From assembly GCA_964502095.1 (NCBI GenBank), contig CAZCUF010000001.1, positions 1-64,000 on the forward strand: DNA of 64,000 nt, given 5' to 3'. The stretch's first letter is position 1; every line of letters begins with the position of its first letter. Source of the DNA: JACPVF01 sp964502095. GTDB taxonomy: Bacteria; Chloroflexota; Anaerolineae; Anaerolineales; Villigracilaceae. The notes below the pieces were generated by a model. That model had not been told where the DNA came from. It saw only the letters and a list, made by a program, of their open reading frames with translations, and ran no database searches. Shown one piece after another: positions 34,481 through 44,296 of the stretch. Position numbers and translations under genes: made by a program.

Positions 34481-36586
34481 ATGGATTTTTCGAACGCACA
34501 GTTGAAAATCATTCAAGCGGAGGTTCAGCGCAAGACCTTTCTACATGGCCCTGCCGGAACTGGAAAAACAACCGCCGCGGTGGCGCGTCTGCGCTTCCTG
34601 CTCGACCGGGGCCTGCGCGCCGATTCCATTCTTTTGCTTACCCCCCAGCGGACTCTGCACGAACCGTACCTCGACAGTTTGGCGCGCGATCCCTACACCG
34701 GCGGCGAAGTGACTCCCGCCACAATCGGCGGTTTGGCGCGGCGCATGACAGATCTATTCTGGCCACTGGCCGCTGAAGCCGCCGGCTTTGCTCATCCCGA
34801 CCGCGCCCCGATCTTCCTCACCCTTGAAACCGCGCAATATTACATGGCACATCTCGCGCGCCCGTTATTGGACGAAGGTTTCTTCTCTTCGATCACGATT
34901 GACCGCAACCGCCTCTATTCGCAAATCCTCGATAACCTCAATAAAGCCGCGGCCGTCGGATTTCCGCACACCGAAATCGGCGAGCGCCTCGACTCGGCCT
35001 GGGTCGGCGATCCCGCGCAGAGACGCGTCTATCAGGATGCGCAGGAATGCGCCAACCGTTTCCGTGCGTTCTGTCTTGAAAACAACCTGCTCGACTTTTC
35101 CCTGCAACTCGAAATCTTCGCAAACTTCTTATGGCGCGAACCGATTGTCCGCGATTATCTGACGCGCACGTATCGGTATTTGATTTACGATAACCTTGAA
35201 GAAGATGTCCCGCGCGCGCACGACCTGATACGCGCCTGGCTGTCGGATTTCGACTCCGCGCTCCTGATTTACGACGACGGCGGCGGTTTCCGTCAATTTT
35301 TGGGCGCGGATCCGGAGACCGCGCTTTCATTGTGCGAGCTGTGCGATGAAACAATCGCTTATGAAGAATCGTACGTAATGTCCGGGGAAGTTCTGAATTT
35401 GGACACTGCAATTACGGCGGCGATCAAATCGGAAGGGTCTTCGTCCATAACCCCCGCGGATTACAGCCCGGCTTTGAATTTCATTTATAGACAGGATGCC
35501 CCGGGAGAACTTCCCCGCTTCTACCCTGAGTTGCTCGACTCGATCGTGGGACAAATCCGTTCGCTCATTGCAGACGAAGGCGCCGCGCCCAGCGACATCG
35601 TCATCCTCGCGCCGTATCTTTCGGACGCTCTGCGTTTCGCCCTAATGAATCGACTCACTGCCGCAGAAATTCCGAATCGTTCACACCGCCCCTCGCGCTC
35701 CTTGCGCGATGAACCGGCCAGTCACGCGCTGTTGACTCTCTCCGCGCTGGCGCATCCGCAGTGGAACATCCATCCGCCGCGCTTCGACGCGGCCTACGCC
35801 CTGATGCAAGCCATTGACGGACTCGACCTCATCCGCGCGCAACTGCTGACCGAAATCGTCTATCGCATGCGCGATTTCTCGCTGGCTCCGTTCGACAACA
35901 TCAAAAGCGACGTGCAGGAGCGCATCACTTTTCTGATCGGCGGGCGTTATTCCGTTCTGCGCGATTGGTTACTGGCCTACCGCGAAGGAGAAGCGTTGCC
36001 GCTCGACCACTTCCTGCGCAAGTTATTCGGAGAAGTGCTCTCGCAACCCGGCTTCGGCTTTCATCGCAACTTTGATTCGATCCGCGTGGCCGCCAGCCTG
36101 ATCGAATCGGTCAAGAAATTCCGGCAGGCATTGGAGCCGCTTGGAGAAGACGTTCAAAGCCTGGGCCGGGAATACATCGCCACACTCGAAGACGGCATCC
36201 TGGCCGCGCAATATCTCGAATCGTGGCGCACTGCCAAAACGGACGCGGTGCTGGTCGCGCCTGCTTATACTTTCCTGATGATGAACCGCGCGGTACGCTT
36301 CCAATTCTGGCTGGATATCGGCTCCAGCGGCTGGGTGGAACGACTCTTCCAGCCTCTAACTCATCCCTACGTATTAAGCCGCGCCTGGCCTCCCGGCCGT
36401 TTATGGACAGACGCGAACGATGTGGAGGCAGATACAAAAGCGCTGACAAGGCTGGTGAGCGGATTACTCCATCGCTGTCGTGAACGAGTCTATCTTGGGC
36501 TGAGCGACCTCGGCGAAGCGGGATTCGAGCAAAGGGGCGCGTTGATGCGTGCCTTCCAAAAAATCCTGCAAAATGCCGAGGCGTGA
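34481..36586 (+). CDS. UvrD/AddB-like helicase-fold protein, degenerate motif II
   Basis: A 701-residue protein of the UvrD/Rep superfamily. Walker A is intact (GPAGTGKT, residues 23-30) and ILLLTPQRTLHEPYL fits motif Ia. Where an active helicase has DEAQD, this has IYDNLEED, and I see no clear motifs V and VI at the C-terminus. No nuclease domain or Fe-S cysteines are present. This resembles AddB/RecC-like partners, which use a worn helicase fold as a DNA scanner. The ATG at 34481 is preferred to a TTG at 34463. The next gene, 24 nt on, encodes an active-looking helicase. Confidence 0.65.
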   Translation: MDFSNAQLKIIQAEVQRKTFLHGPAGTGKTTAAVARLRFLLDRGLRADSILLLTPQRTLHEPYLDSLARDPYTGGEVTPATIGGLARRMTDLFWPLAAEAAGFAHPDRAPIFLTLETAQYYMAHLARPLLDEGFFSSITIDRNRLYSQILDNLNKAAAVGFPHTEIGERLDSAWVGDPAQRRVYQDAQECANRFRAFCLENNLLDFSLQLEIFANFLWREPIVRDYLTRTYRYLIYDNLEEDVPRAHDLIRAWLSDFDSALLIYDDGGGFRQFLGADPETALSLCELCDETIAYEESYVMSGEVLNLDTAITAAIKSEGSSSITPADYSPALNFIYRQDAPGELPRFYPELLDSIVGQIRSLIADEGAAPSDIVILAPYLSDALRFALMNRLTAAEIPNRSHRPSRSLRDEPASHALLTLSALAHPQWNIHPPRFDAAYALMQAIDGLDLIRAQLLTEIVYRMRDFSLAPFDNIKSDVQERITFLIGGRYSVLRDWLLAYREGEALPLDHFLRKLFGEVLSQPGFGFHRNFDSIRVAASLIESVKKFRQALEPLGEDVQSLGREYIATLEDGILAAQYLESWRTAKTDAVLVAPAYTFLMMNRAVRFQFWLDIGSSGWVERLFQPLTHPYVLSRAWPPGRLWTDANDVEADTKALTRLVSGLLHRCRERVYLGLSDLGEAGFEQRGALMRAFQKILQNAEA

Positions 36587-36610
36587 ATAGGCGCGTAACG
36601 GAATACACCG

Positions 36611-38947
36611 ATGGCTGATTTATTATTTACCCCTCGCCCTTCGCAGTCTCAAATCCTCCGCTATCGCGGCGGACGGCTCGGCATTGCCGCGGTGCCCGGC
36701 GCGGGCAAGACTTTCACGCTTTCGGCGCTCGCGGCGCAGATCATTCAAAGCGGCGCGCTCGGCAATGAACAGGAAGTGCTGATCGTGACGCTCGTCAATT
36801 CGGCAGTGGATAACTTCGAGACGCGCGTCAAAAAGTTTTTCGAGAATCCTGTGCAGGCTTTATACAAATATCGCGTGCGCACACTGCACGGACTGGCACA
36901 CGACATCGTCCGCGAGAAACCGGCGCGCGTGGGACTCGAAGATCGCTTCGCGATCCTCGATGAACGCGAAGCCGATTTTATCCGCCGCGAAGCCGTCAAT
37001 GCCTGGCTGAACGCGCACAGCGAATCGCTGGATGATTTCCTCGATCCCTCATTGAACGACTCAAAGCGCAATTGGGTGCGACGCCAGCAACTACCCGAAA
37101 TGATCTCGAGCCTCGCGCTGGCATTCATTCGTTCCGCCAAAGATCGCCGCCTGACGCCTGAACGCCTGCGCGCCAAGTTGGATTCCGCGCCCGCTCCCCT
37201 GCCGCTGGCCGAACTTGGCTATAACATTTACGCCGATTATCAGCGCGCCCTTAACTACCGCGGCGCAGTGGACTTCGACGATCTCATCCGCCTCGCGCTC
37301 GACCTGCTCGAATCTGATAATGAATATCTCGAACGCCTGCGCTATCGCTTCCCGTTCATCCTCGAAGATGAGGCGCAGGACTCGAGTCAATTACAGCAGG
37401 ATATTCTCAGCCTGCTTTCAGGCCCGGCTGGAAACTGGGTGCGCGTCGGCGACCCCAATCAGGCCATCTTCGAAACCTTCACCACTGCTTCGCCTGAACT
37501 TCTGCGCGCCTTCATACAGAACAACCCAAGCATAGACATGCCCGAGTCGGGACGTTCACAGCCTTCGATCATCAGCATCGCCAATCGCCTGATTGACTGG
37601 ACGATGGATGAACATCCCGTGCCTGAAGCGCGCGCCGCGCTCGCGCCGCCTTACATTCGCCCCACGCCTGCGGGCGACCCACAGCCGAATCCCGCAGACG
37701 ATAAAACTGCAGTCCGTTTCATTAGCAAACGACTCACGCCCGAGGAGGAAACCGCGGCCATCGTCGACTCGTTGAAGCATTGGCTGACCGATCACGCCGA
37801 TGCGTCTGTCGCCATCCTGGTGCCGCGCAACACGCGCGGCGCGGAAGTGATCGAAGCGCTCAAAAGAAAACACATTGACTTTATCGAGCTTCTCGCTTCC
37901 ACCACAAACACGCGCGCCGCGGCGGGATCGTTGAGTCATTTGCTGGGTTATCTGTCCGATCCAAGTTCGGCGAGGAAGTTGTCGAAAGCTTATGAAGTGT
38001 GGAGAAGAGATTGGAGACTGGCAACTGGTCAAGCCGCTGACCGCGCAGTTCCGAGCGATAGCGAGGAACATATCGAGACCAACGCGGCGGATGAACATAG
38101 CGGTCTTACTATATCTTCGGCCAACTCAGGACAACTCTCGACCGCCGAACTACTTGAAACAGCGGCAAGATTATTGCGCAAACTGGTTGATGTGGAAAAC
38201 TTCGTCGCGCCGCGATCAGATTCAGATTGGCTGTCAGCTATAAGGGAGTCCGAAGCGGAGCAAGTTGTCCAGGAGTTGGAGTCGTTTCAAGTCGTGATCC
38301 AGAGATGGTTGAACGCGGTCACACTTCCCATCGATCAACTGATTCTGACTTTGGCGCAGGATGTGTTCACCGAAGCCGCGGACCTGGCGCTGGCGCATAA
38401 ACTCGCCCTGGTGTTGAGACAAGCCGCGCACGATCACGCCGATTGGCGCCTGCCTGAGTTAACTTCAGAGCTGGCGGTGATCGCCAAGAACGAACGGCGT
38501 TTTATCGGGTTCTCATCGGACGATTCGGGCTTCGACCCGGAACAGCATCGCGGCAAAGTGATCGTAACGACCATGCACAAAGCCAAGGGGCTCGAATGGG
38601 ACCGCGTGTATTTGATGTCGGTCAATAATTATGATTTCCCGTCGAACATGCCGGGCGATTCTTTCATCGCCGAGAAATGGTTCGTGCGCGGAAGGTTAAA
38701 TCTGGAAGCCGAAGCGCTGGAACAATTGAAAACGTTGGAAACAAACAACGAATATCAGTGGTACGAGGAGGGCGTGGCAACTATGCGCGCCCGATTGGAT
38801 TATGTGAAGGAACGCCTGCGCCTGTTTTACGTGGGTATCACGCGCGCCAAAAAAGATCTGATCGTCACGTGGAACACTGGCCGTCAGGGCGATGCAACGC
38901 CATCTCTGGCATTGAGCGAGTTAACGGGCTGGTGGGAGGAAAAATGA
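36611..38947 (+). CDS. UvrD-family DNA helicase (AddA/PcrA-like)
   Basis: A 778-residue superfamily I helicase with the full set: Q-region and Walker A AVPGAGKT (27-34), motif Ia LIVTLVNSAVDNF, motif II LEDEAQD (about 250-256), motif III VGDPNQAIFETF, motif V TTMHKAKGLEWDRVY and motif VI YVGITRAKKDL (about 738). The C-terminus stops right after motif VI, so there is no AddA-type nuclease domain. The tight pairing with the upstream degenerate helicase suggests a heterodimer for DNA end processing; this is an inference. Confidence 0.85.
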   Translation: MADLLFTPRPSQSQILRYRGGRLGIAAVPGAGKTFTLSALAAQIIQSGALGNEQEVLIVTLVNSAVDNFETRVKKFFENPVQALYKYRVRTLHGLAHDIVREKPARVGLEDRFAILDEREADFIRREAVNAWLNAHSESLDDFLDPSLNDSKRNWVRRQQLPEMISSLALAFIRSAKDRRLTPERLRAKLDSAPAPLPLAELGYNIYADYQRALNYRGAVDFDDLIRLALDLLESDNEYLERLRYRFPFILEDEAQDSSQLQQDILSLLSGPAGNWVRVGDPNQAIFETFTTASPELLRAFIQNNPSIDMPESGRSQPSIISIANRLIDWTMDEHPVPEARAALAPPYIRPTPAGDPQPNPADDKTAVRFISKRLTPEEETAAIVDSLKHWLTDHADASVAILVPRNTRGAEVIEALKRKHIDFIELLASTTNTRAAAGSLSHLLGYLSDPSSARKLSKAYEVWRRDWRLATGQAADRAVPSDSEEHIETNAADEHSGLTISSANSGQLSTAELLETAARLLRKLVDVENFVAPRSDSDWLSAIRESEAEQVVQELESFQVVIQRWLNAVTLPIDQLILTLAQDVFTEAADLALAHKLALVLRQAAHDHADWRLPELTSELAVIAKNERRFIGFSSDDSGFDPEQHRGKVIVTTMHKAKGLEWDRVYLMSVNNYDFPSNMPGDSFIAEKWFVRGRLNLEAEALEQLKTLETNNEYQWYEEGVATMRARLDYVKERLRLFYVGITRAKKDLIVTWNTGRQGDATPSLALSELTGWWEEK

Positions 38948-39072
38948 CAAGCACGCTTCCCCTCCAGCGCCGCTTTGGCAGTTTCGGAATTTTGCATCAA
39001 GCAATTAAGCGATTTGCCCGGCTGTTGTATCGCTGGTAAAATCGTTTTCGAGACCACTACGAGGAGTCACAC

Positions 39073-41328
39073 ATGGCAAACGTTATTGGCCCCGACATCA
39101 GTTTTTACGAGGACGAGCCTACAACCCCGGCAGGCATCAATTTCGTCAAGATGAAAACGATCACCGACTTTGTGATCGTACGCGCCGGGCAAAACTTGTG
39201 GGCCGACAAAACCTTCGCAGTCAACTGGAGCGAATCATACAAGGCGGGCCTGTTACGCGGCTCGTACTGGTTCTTCGACAGCCGCGCCGATCCGAAACGC
39301 CAGGCCGAGTTGTGGGTCTCGCTAATGGGTAACGATTTCGGGGAACTTCCGCTCTTTGCCGATCTCGAAGAAAGCTACAACGGCCCCTTCAAGGGCTGGC
39401 GCAACTGGTACACCTTCATCGAACGCCTGAAAGCGCTGGTGGGCCAGAAAGAAATTGCCATTTACACCGCCTATTATTACTGGCGCGACAACGCGCCCAA
39501 CGCCACCACCGAACCCAGCAGTCTCGAATACTTCCATCAGTACCCTCTATGGATCGCCCATTATGGCAACATCCAAAAGCCGCTCGTTCCGAAGCCCTGG
39601 GGCGCGGACGAATGGCTGTTCTGGCAATTTACCGAAAGCGGTGACGGCCCTGCCTATGGATGTGAAAGCAAGGGCGTGGACTTGAATTATTTCAACGGGG
39701 ATGCGGCGGCGCTTAAAGCGCGCTTTCCTGCCAACCCGAATCCGCCGACTCCGCCACCGCCTCCTCCGACGCCTCAGCCTGGTCCCGGTGCGAAATATCG
39801 CGTCACAGCCACCACACTGCGCATGCGCGACGGCCCGGGAACCAATTACAACGTCATCGGCACTGTTAAGTTGAACGCGATCGTCGAGGAAGTGAGCGCC
39901 AACTCCGACCGAAGCTGGATTCGAGTCAAACGGTCTGATGGACGCGTGGGCTGGTGTTCTGCCGCGTACCTACTGCTCATCCAAGGCGCGCCCGCGCCCG
40001 ATCCAAATCCGAACCCTAATCCGAATCCCAATCCCAACCCAACTCCAGGCGCCGGTGCCAAGTATCGCGTCAATACGGCTTCTCTGCGTATGCGCGACGG
40101 CCCGGGCACCAACTACAAAATCATCGGCGGGCTCAAACTAAACGACATCGTCGAGGAAGTGAGCGCCAACTCCGACCGAAGCTGGCTTCAGGTCAAACGC
40201 TCCGATGGACTCGTGGGCTGGAGCGCGAGTCAATACCTGACTCTTACTCAAAGCGCGCCGCCTCCACCCCCGACCCCGACGCCAACACCAACTCCTGATC
40301 CTACACCTACTCCTACACCGACGCCGACTCCCACGCCGCCGCCCGCCAGTACTGCGGATTGGTACCGCGTCACCACCGGGACTTTGAACGCGCGTTCAGG
40401 CCCCGGCACAAATTTCAGCGTTGTCGGCCAGGTTCACTTGGGCGATACACTCCCGGCTTTGGCCATTTCCGATGACAAAGGCTGGGTACAGGTCCAGCGC
40501 GCCGACGGTTTCATCGGCTGGTGCAGTCTCGGTTATATGGCTCTGATCGGCAAAGGCCAGCCGGTGCACACCCAGCAGGCGCTCTTTGATGGCACAATAT
40601 ATTTTCGTAAAGTCTTAAGCTCGCCGCGCAAGATGATAACGCACGTTTTACTGATCAACCTGCGCGCGGGTGAATTTCACTTCTTCGTCACACCGCCCAG
40701 TCATAACGATGGGACTGTTTGTTCGCGCAAAACTTCTGAATTCCTCAAAGAGTTCAGCCTGACGGTGGCGGTCAACGGGAACGGCTTCAGCTACGTGGAT
40801 ACTACGACCAATCCCGCCGATGCCTGCCCGGACAACCGCGATTGCTTGAAACTTAACGGCCCTGCGGCTTCACGCGGGAACTTCTACTATCAACAGGGTC
40901 AGGGGCCAACGATCTATATCAATCAGAAAAATGAAATCACCTTCGACAAAGTTCATGGCAATGTTTTCAATGCCATCTCCGGCGACCGCATGGTGGTGGT
41001 CAAGGGCCAGAAGGTGCCCAATCTCGCGCTGGGCGCGCCCGAACCGCGTACCGCGCTTGGCCTCAGCGCGGACGGCCGCGCACTAATCTTAATGGTCGTG
41101 GATGGACGCCAGCCCGATAGCGAAGGCGCATTGCTCCCCGAACTGGCCGATCTGCTGATCTCCTATAACGCGTACAACGGCGTCAACATGGATGGAGGCG
41201 GATCGTCCACGATGGCGATCAAAGGCGCGGACGGAAATCCGATAGTGCTCAACATTCCCGCCGATCAAAGCGGCATCGGCGAAGAACGCTCACTTGCCAA
41301 CCATTTGGGAATTTTTATCAAACAATAA
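39073..41328 (+). CDS. GH25 muramidase with three SH3 domains and a phosphodiester glycosidase domain
   Basis: This is a 751-residue modular protein. Residues about 5-215 are a GH25 lysozyme (GPDISFYED, LFADLEES, WQFTESGDGPAYG). Three bacterial SH3 repeats follow (each with LRMRDGPGTNY or LNARSGPGTNF and a VGW motif), separated by Pro-rich linkers of different repeat types. The last 230 residues are a NAGPA/DUF2233 domain (AVNGNGFSY, NAISGDRMVVV, NMDGGGSSTMAI). No signal peptide is visible, which is odd for a wall enzyme. GAGGAG precedes the ATG, and a -10-like TGGTAAAAT lies about 30 nt upstream. Confidence 0.88.
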   Translation: MANVIGPDISFYEDEPTTPAGINFVKMKTITDFVIVRAGQNLWADKTFAVNWSESYKAGLLRGSYWFFDSRADPKRQAELWVSLMGNDFGELPLFADLEESYNGPFKGWRNWYTFIERLKALVGQKEIAIYTAYYYWRDNAPNATTEPSSLEYFHQYPLWIAHYGNIQKPLVPKPWGADEWLFWQFTESGDGPAYGCESKGVDLNYFNGDAAALKARFPANPNPPTPPPPPPTPQPGPGAKYRVTATTLRMRDGPGTNYNVIGTVKLNAIVEEVSANSDRSWIRVKRSDGRVGWCSAAYLLLIQGAPAPDPNPNPNPNPNPNPTPGAGAKYRVNTASLRMRDGPGTNYKIIGGLKLNDIVEEVSANSDRSWLQVKRSDGLVGWSASQYLTLTQSAPPPPPTPTPTPTPDPTPTPTPTPTPTPPPASTADWYRVTTGTLNARSGPGTNFSVVGQVHLGDTLPALAISDDKGWVQVQRADGFIGWCSLGYMALIGKGQPVHTQQALFDGTIYFRKVLSSPRKMITHVLLINLRAGEFHFFVTPPSHNDGTVCSRKTSEFLKEFSLTVAVNGNGFSYVDTTTNPADACPDNRDCLKLNGPAASRGNFYYQQGQGPTIYINQKNEITFDKVHGNVFNAISGDRMVVVKGQKVPNLALGAPEPRTALGLSADGRALILMVVDGRQPDSEGALLPELADLLISYNAYNGVNMDGGGSSTMAIKGADGNPIVLNIPADQSGIGEERSLANHLGIFIKQ

Positions 41329-41340
41329 CGCGTGAACACG

Positions 41341-41374
41341 AATCAAAAGGCCTGCGTCGGCAGGCCTTTTGATT
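41341..41374. terminator. bidirectional terminator
   Basis: A 15-bp perfect stem (AATCAAAAGGCCTGC / GCAGGCCTTTTGATT) with a GTCG loop separates two convergent genes; the stem itself supplies the T runs in both directions. Confidence 0.85.
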
Positions 41375-41376
41375 CG

Positions 41377-41610
41377 CTAAAACGGCAGGGGCACGCCGAG
41401 CAACTTCAACCCGGCATAGATCATCAACAACCCCACCACTGCCGGCCAGGGAGCGCGCTTCACAAGTTCCAGCAACACATCCCAGAAAGAGACAGTACTG
41501 AGAGTGCGCGTGTCGTTCATCGGCTTTACCACTCCCAGCCAGACCAATACCGAAACCACCTCCATGGCCGCGCCGATCAGAATCAAAAGATAAGCAATGA
41601 CGGTTTGCAT
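41377..41610 (-). CDS. small membrane protein, unknown
   Basis: A 77-residue protein with two hydrophobic segments (about 3-25 and 52-70) separated by a polar loop containing NDTRTLSTVSFWDVL. I do not recognise a family. AAAGGAG precedes the ATG, so it is likely translated. It ends at the shared terminator and is divergent from the M4 protease gene. Confidence 0.6.
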   Translation of the reverse strand: MQTVIAYLLILIGAAMEVVSVLVWLGVVKPMNDTRTLSTVSFWDVLLELVKRAPWPAVVGLLMIYAGLKLLGVPLPF

Positions 41611-41792
41611 GGCATTCTCCTTTCAAAGTCGACTCGCTGAAATGAGTATAGGTTATCTGCCGGTGGGAATCAAGTTCCAAACTTCCCGGGCAAATGCAGA
41701 TAAGAAGATTCTTATTTCGGTATCGGGGGATTGAAAACACGCGGAGCGAAGCGTATACTGATGTTGTCACCGGCTTTAAACAAGGAGAGAAA

Positions 41793-42962
41793 ATGCACCG
41801 CCATAATCCAATCCTGTGTATCCTGCCCCCGCATGTTCTCGACCGGATCGTTCAAAACGGATCGAGTCAACAACGCGACCTGGCGCTTCAGACCATCACC
41901 GCCTCCACGGATATTCGCCAACAACGCAATGTCGCCAGATTGGGCTCCGCAAAGCGCGTCAGTTCGGAAGCGGCGATTCCCGGCGGCAATAAAGTGCGCA
42001 CCATCTACGACGCCAAACACGGTTCCAGCCTCCCCGGCATCAAAGTGCGCGGCGAAGGCGACCCGCCCGCTTCGGATGTCTCCGTCAATGAAGCATACGA
42101 CGGCTCCGGCGCCACGTTCGACCTGTATTACAACATCTTTGGGCGCAACTCCATCGATAACAACGGCCTGAAACTCGATTCTTCGGTCCATTATCAGGTG
42201 GGATACGATAACGCCTTTTGGGACGGTCAGCAAATGGTCTATGGCGATGGCGATGAAAACCTGCCGCCCGCGCAGAGATTGTTCAATCGCTTTACGATTG
42301 CCATCGACGTAATGGGCCACGAACTGACTCACGGCGTGACGCAATACGAAGCCAACCTGACCTATTCGAATCAACCGGGCGCGTTGAACGAGTCGATGTC
42401 CGATGTGTTCGGTTCGCTGGTCAAGCAATATCACCTCCAGCAAACCGCCGATCAGGCCGATTGGATCATCGGTCAGGGTTTGTTCACAGCCAATGTGCAC
42501 GGAGTCGGCATTCGGTCCATGAAAGCGCCGGGCACCGCCTACGACGATCCACTGCTCGGCAAAGATCCGCAACCCGCGAACATGGCCGATTATGTGAACA
42601 CCTCGCAGGACGAGGGCGGTGTCCACATCAACTCCGGCATTCCAAATCACGCCTTTTACGTGGCGGCAACTGAAATCGGCGGGAATGCCTGGGAAAAAGC
42701 CGGCATGATCTGGTACAAAGCGCTGACCGATAAACTTCAGGCCAATTCCAACTTTCAAGACGCGGCTGATATGACCTTTCAGGCCGCAACAGAATTGTAC
42801 GGCGCGGGCAGTCTCGAGGAAACCGCGGTGAAAACCGGCTGGGCCGAAGTGGGCATTACCGTGGGCGTTCAACCCACACCCACGCCCACGCCCGGCGATG
42901 GATGCCTGACCGCTACGTTACGCGCCCTGGGATTCCTCGGCTCACAACCTGCGAGGAAATAA
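41793..42962 (+). CDS. protealysin-like M4 metalloprotease
   Basis: A thermolysin-family zinc protease of 389 residues. HELTH (176-180) and the distal zinc Glu in NESMSD (about 200) are intact, as is the substrate-side GVHINSGIPNHAF. The N-terminus HRHNPILCILPPHVLDRI is the short protealysin propeptide rather than the long thermolysin FTP propeptide, and no signal peptide precedes it. AAGGAGAG places the start at 41793. A Pro/Thr linker and a short GCLTATLRALGFLG tail close the protein. Its stop overlaps the start of an emfourin-like gene by one base. Confidence 0.9.
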   Translation: MHRHNPILCILPPHVLDRIVQNGSSQQRDLALQTITASTDIRQQRNVARLGSAKRVSSEAAIPGGNKVRTIYDAKHGSSLPGIKVRGEGDPPASDVSVNEAYDGSGATFDLYYNIFGRNSIDNNGLKLDSSVHYQVGYDNAFWDGQQMVYGDGDENLPPAQRLFNRFTIAIDVMGHELTHGVTQYEANLTYSNQPGALNESMSDVFGSLVKQYHLQQTADQADWIIGQGLFTANVHGVGIRSMKAPGTAYDDPLLGKDPQPANMADYVNTSQDEGGVHINSGIPNHAFYVAATEIGGNAWEKAGMIWYKALTDKLQANSNFQDAADMTFQAATELYGAGSLEETAVKTGWAEVGITVGVQPTPTPTPGDGCLTATLRALGFLGSQPARK

Positions 42963-43264
42963 TGCGCATTGACTTTGAACAATCCGGCGGATTCATGGGA
43001 TTGAGATTCAGCCTCTCGCTCGATCTGGATGAACTGCCATCCGATGAAGCCGAGACTTTGCGCGGGTACCTCGATAACGTAAAGTTTTTCACACTGCCGG
43101 AGAATCCCGCAAAGCCCTCCGTCCCGGATGAATTACATTACACGATCACCGTCAAAACGAGTTTCGACACGCATACCGTGCTCGTCGGCGACCGCTCGAC
43201 TCCCGACGAATTACGTCCGCTTATTCAGGAACTATCCATGCGGGCGCGCACACAACGCAAGTAA
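42962..43264 (+). CDS. emfourin-like inhibitor of M4 proteases
   Basis: A 100-residue protein. MRIDFEQSGGFMGLRFS, then DELHYTITVKT and STPDELRPLIQEL, matches the pattern of emfourin, the proteinaceous inhibitor encoded beside protealysin in Serratia. The gene overlaps the protease stop by one base (TAATG), so it is translationally coupled and would be made in step with the enzyme. It has no secretion signal. The assignment rests on pattern and position. A hairpin terminator follows. Confidence 0.75.
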   Translation: MRIDFEQSGGFMGLRFSLSLDLDELPSDEAETLRGYLDNVKFFTLPENPAKPSVPDELHYTITVKTSFDTHTVLVGDRSTPDELRPLIQELSMRARTQRK

Positions 43265-43280
43265 ACAGAGTTACTCCATG

Positions 43281-43306
43281 AACAGCGCGGGGCTTCCGCG
43301 CTGTTT
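43281..43306 (+). terminator. hairpin terminator after the emfourin-like gene
   Basis: A 10-bp stem (AACAGCGCGG / CCGCGCTGTT) with a 5-nt loop and a short T run. Confidence 0.65.
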
Positions 43307-43345
43307 GCATTTGTGTCAGACTCAAACGACCCCCTTTGAATTTTC

Positions 43346-43354
43346 TGGCATAAT
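43346..43354 (+). promoter_or_regulatory. extended -10 promoter of the EamA gene
   Basis: TG-G-CATAAT ends six bases before the ATG at 43361, predicting a leaderless start, although GAGGA is also present directly before the ATG. Confidence 0.45.
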
Positions 43355-43360
43355 CGAGGA

Positions 43361-44296
43361 ATGCGAAAAGCGCCTTCACACACCGCCGCTGTTCTACTGG
43401 CCGTCTTTGTCACTTTTCTCTGGTCCACCTCGTGGGTATTGATCAAGTTCGGCTTGCAAAACAACCTGCCGCCCCTCTCGTTCGCGGGACTGCGCTACTT
43501 CATAGCTTTCGTTTGTTTGGCTCCCGTTATATTGGCCAACCCGCGCGAGCGCGCTATCCTGAAGAATTTAAACCGCGCTGACTGGCGAACGCTGACCATC
43601 TTCGGCATCGTCATGATCGCGCTGGCCCAGAGCATGCAATACATCAGCATGGATTATCTTCCGGCGGTTACGGTCAGCCTGCTATTGAATTTGAATCCAA
43701 TTGCCGTGGGGTTTATGAGCCAGATTTGGTATAAGGAACGTCCCACGCTCATGCAATGGATCGGAATCGTCGTTTCGATGGCAGGCATGTTGATTTACTT
43801 CATGCCGGTGAACATTCCGCTGGCACAGGCCATTGGCCTTTTAGCGGCCTTCGCAGGGATTCTCTCGAACGCCTATGGAACCTTGCTCGGCAGGCAAACC
43901 AATCAACAGAGCCATCTTTCACCGCTGGTCATCACATTCGTCAGCATGGGCATCGGCTCGGCCTTGATGCTGACTGCGGGCTGGGTCACAGAAGGAATCG
44001 GCCACCCTTCACCGATCGATTGGGGCTATATCGTCTGGCTGGCAATCGTCAATACGGCGTTCGCATTCACACTTTGGTATCACACACAACGCACATTGAC
44101 CGCGGTTGAATCGAGCCTGATCAGCAGTCTGATGCTGCCGCAGATTGCGATTTTGGCGTTTATCTTTTTAGGCGAGGCCATTTCATTCAAAGAAATCATC
44201 GGCCTAATTCTTGTGACGCTGGGCGTAGGCGTGGTGCAGTTGAGGAAATCCAATGAACTCAGAGATGCAGGATTATCTACGGAACGAACAGTATAA
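43361..44296 (+). CDS. EamA/DMT-family transporter
   Basis: A 311-residue drug/metabolite transporter with ten predicted helices in two EamA repeats (first from about 12, second from about 155). Family members export amino acids or other metabolites; the substrate is unknown. A C-terminal hydrophilic tail (QLRKSNELRDAGLSTERTV) overlaps the next gene by 44 bases, which suggests that the tail is a by-product of gene overlap and that the methyltransferase is co-transcribed. Confidence 0.85.
   Translation: MRKAPSHTAAVLLAVFVTFLWSTSWVLIKFGLQNNLPPLSFAGLRYFIAFVCLAPVILANPRERAILKNLNRADWRTLTIFGIVMIALAQSMQYISMDYLPAVTVSLLLNLNPIAVGFMSQIWYKERPTLMQWIGIVVSMAGMLIYFMPVNIPLAQAIGLLAAFAGILSNAYGTLLGRQTNQQSHLSPLVITFVSMGIGSALMLTAGWVTEGIGHPSPIDWGYIVWLAIVNTAFAFTLWYHTQRTLTAVESSLISSLMLPQIAILAFIFLGEAISFKEIIGLILVTLGVGVVQLRKSNELRDAGLSTERTV

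Noticed and set aside
39980..40340. Short tandem repeats in the Pro-rich linkers, considered as CRISPR or minisatellite
   Set aside because: They are in-frame codon repeats (PNPNPN and PTPTPT linkers) inside the modular muramidase, with no spacers.
41712..42872. A 386-codon minus-strand frame opposite the M4 protease
   Set aside because: The plus strand carries HELTH and the rest of the protease catalytic residues; the antisense product has no family features and no ribosome-binding site.
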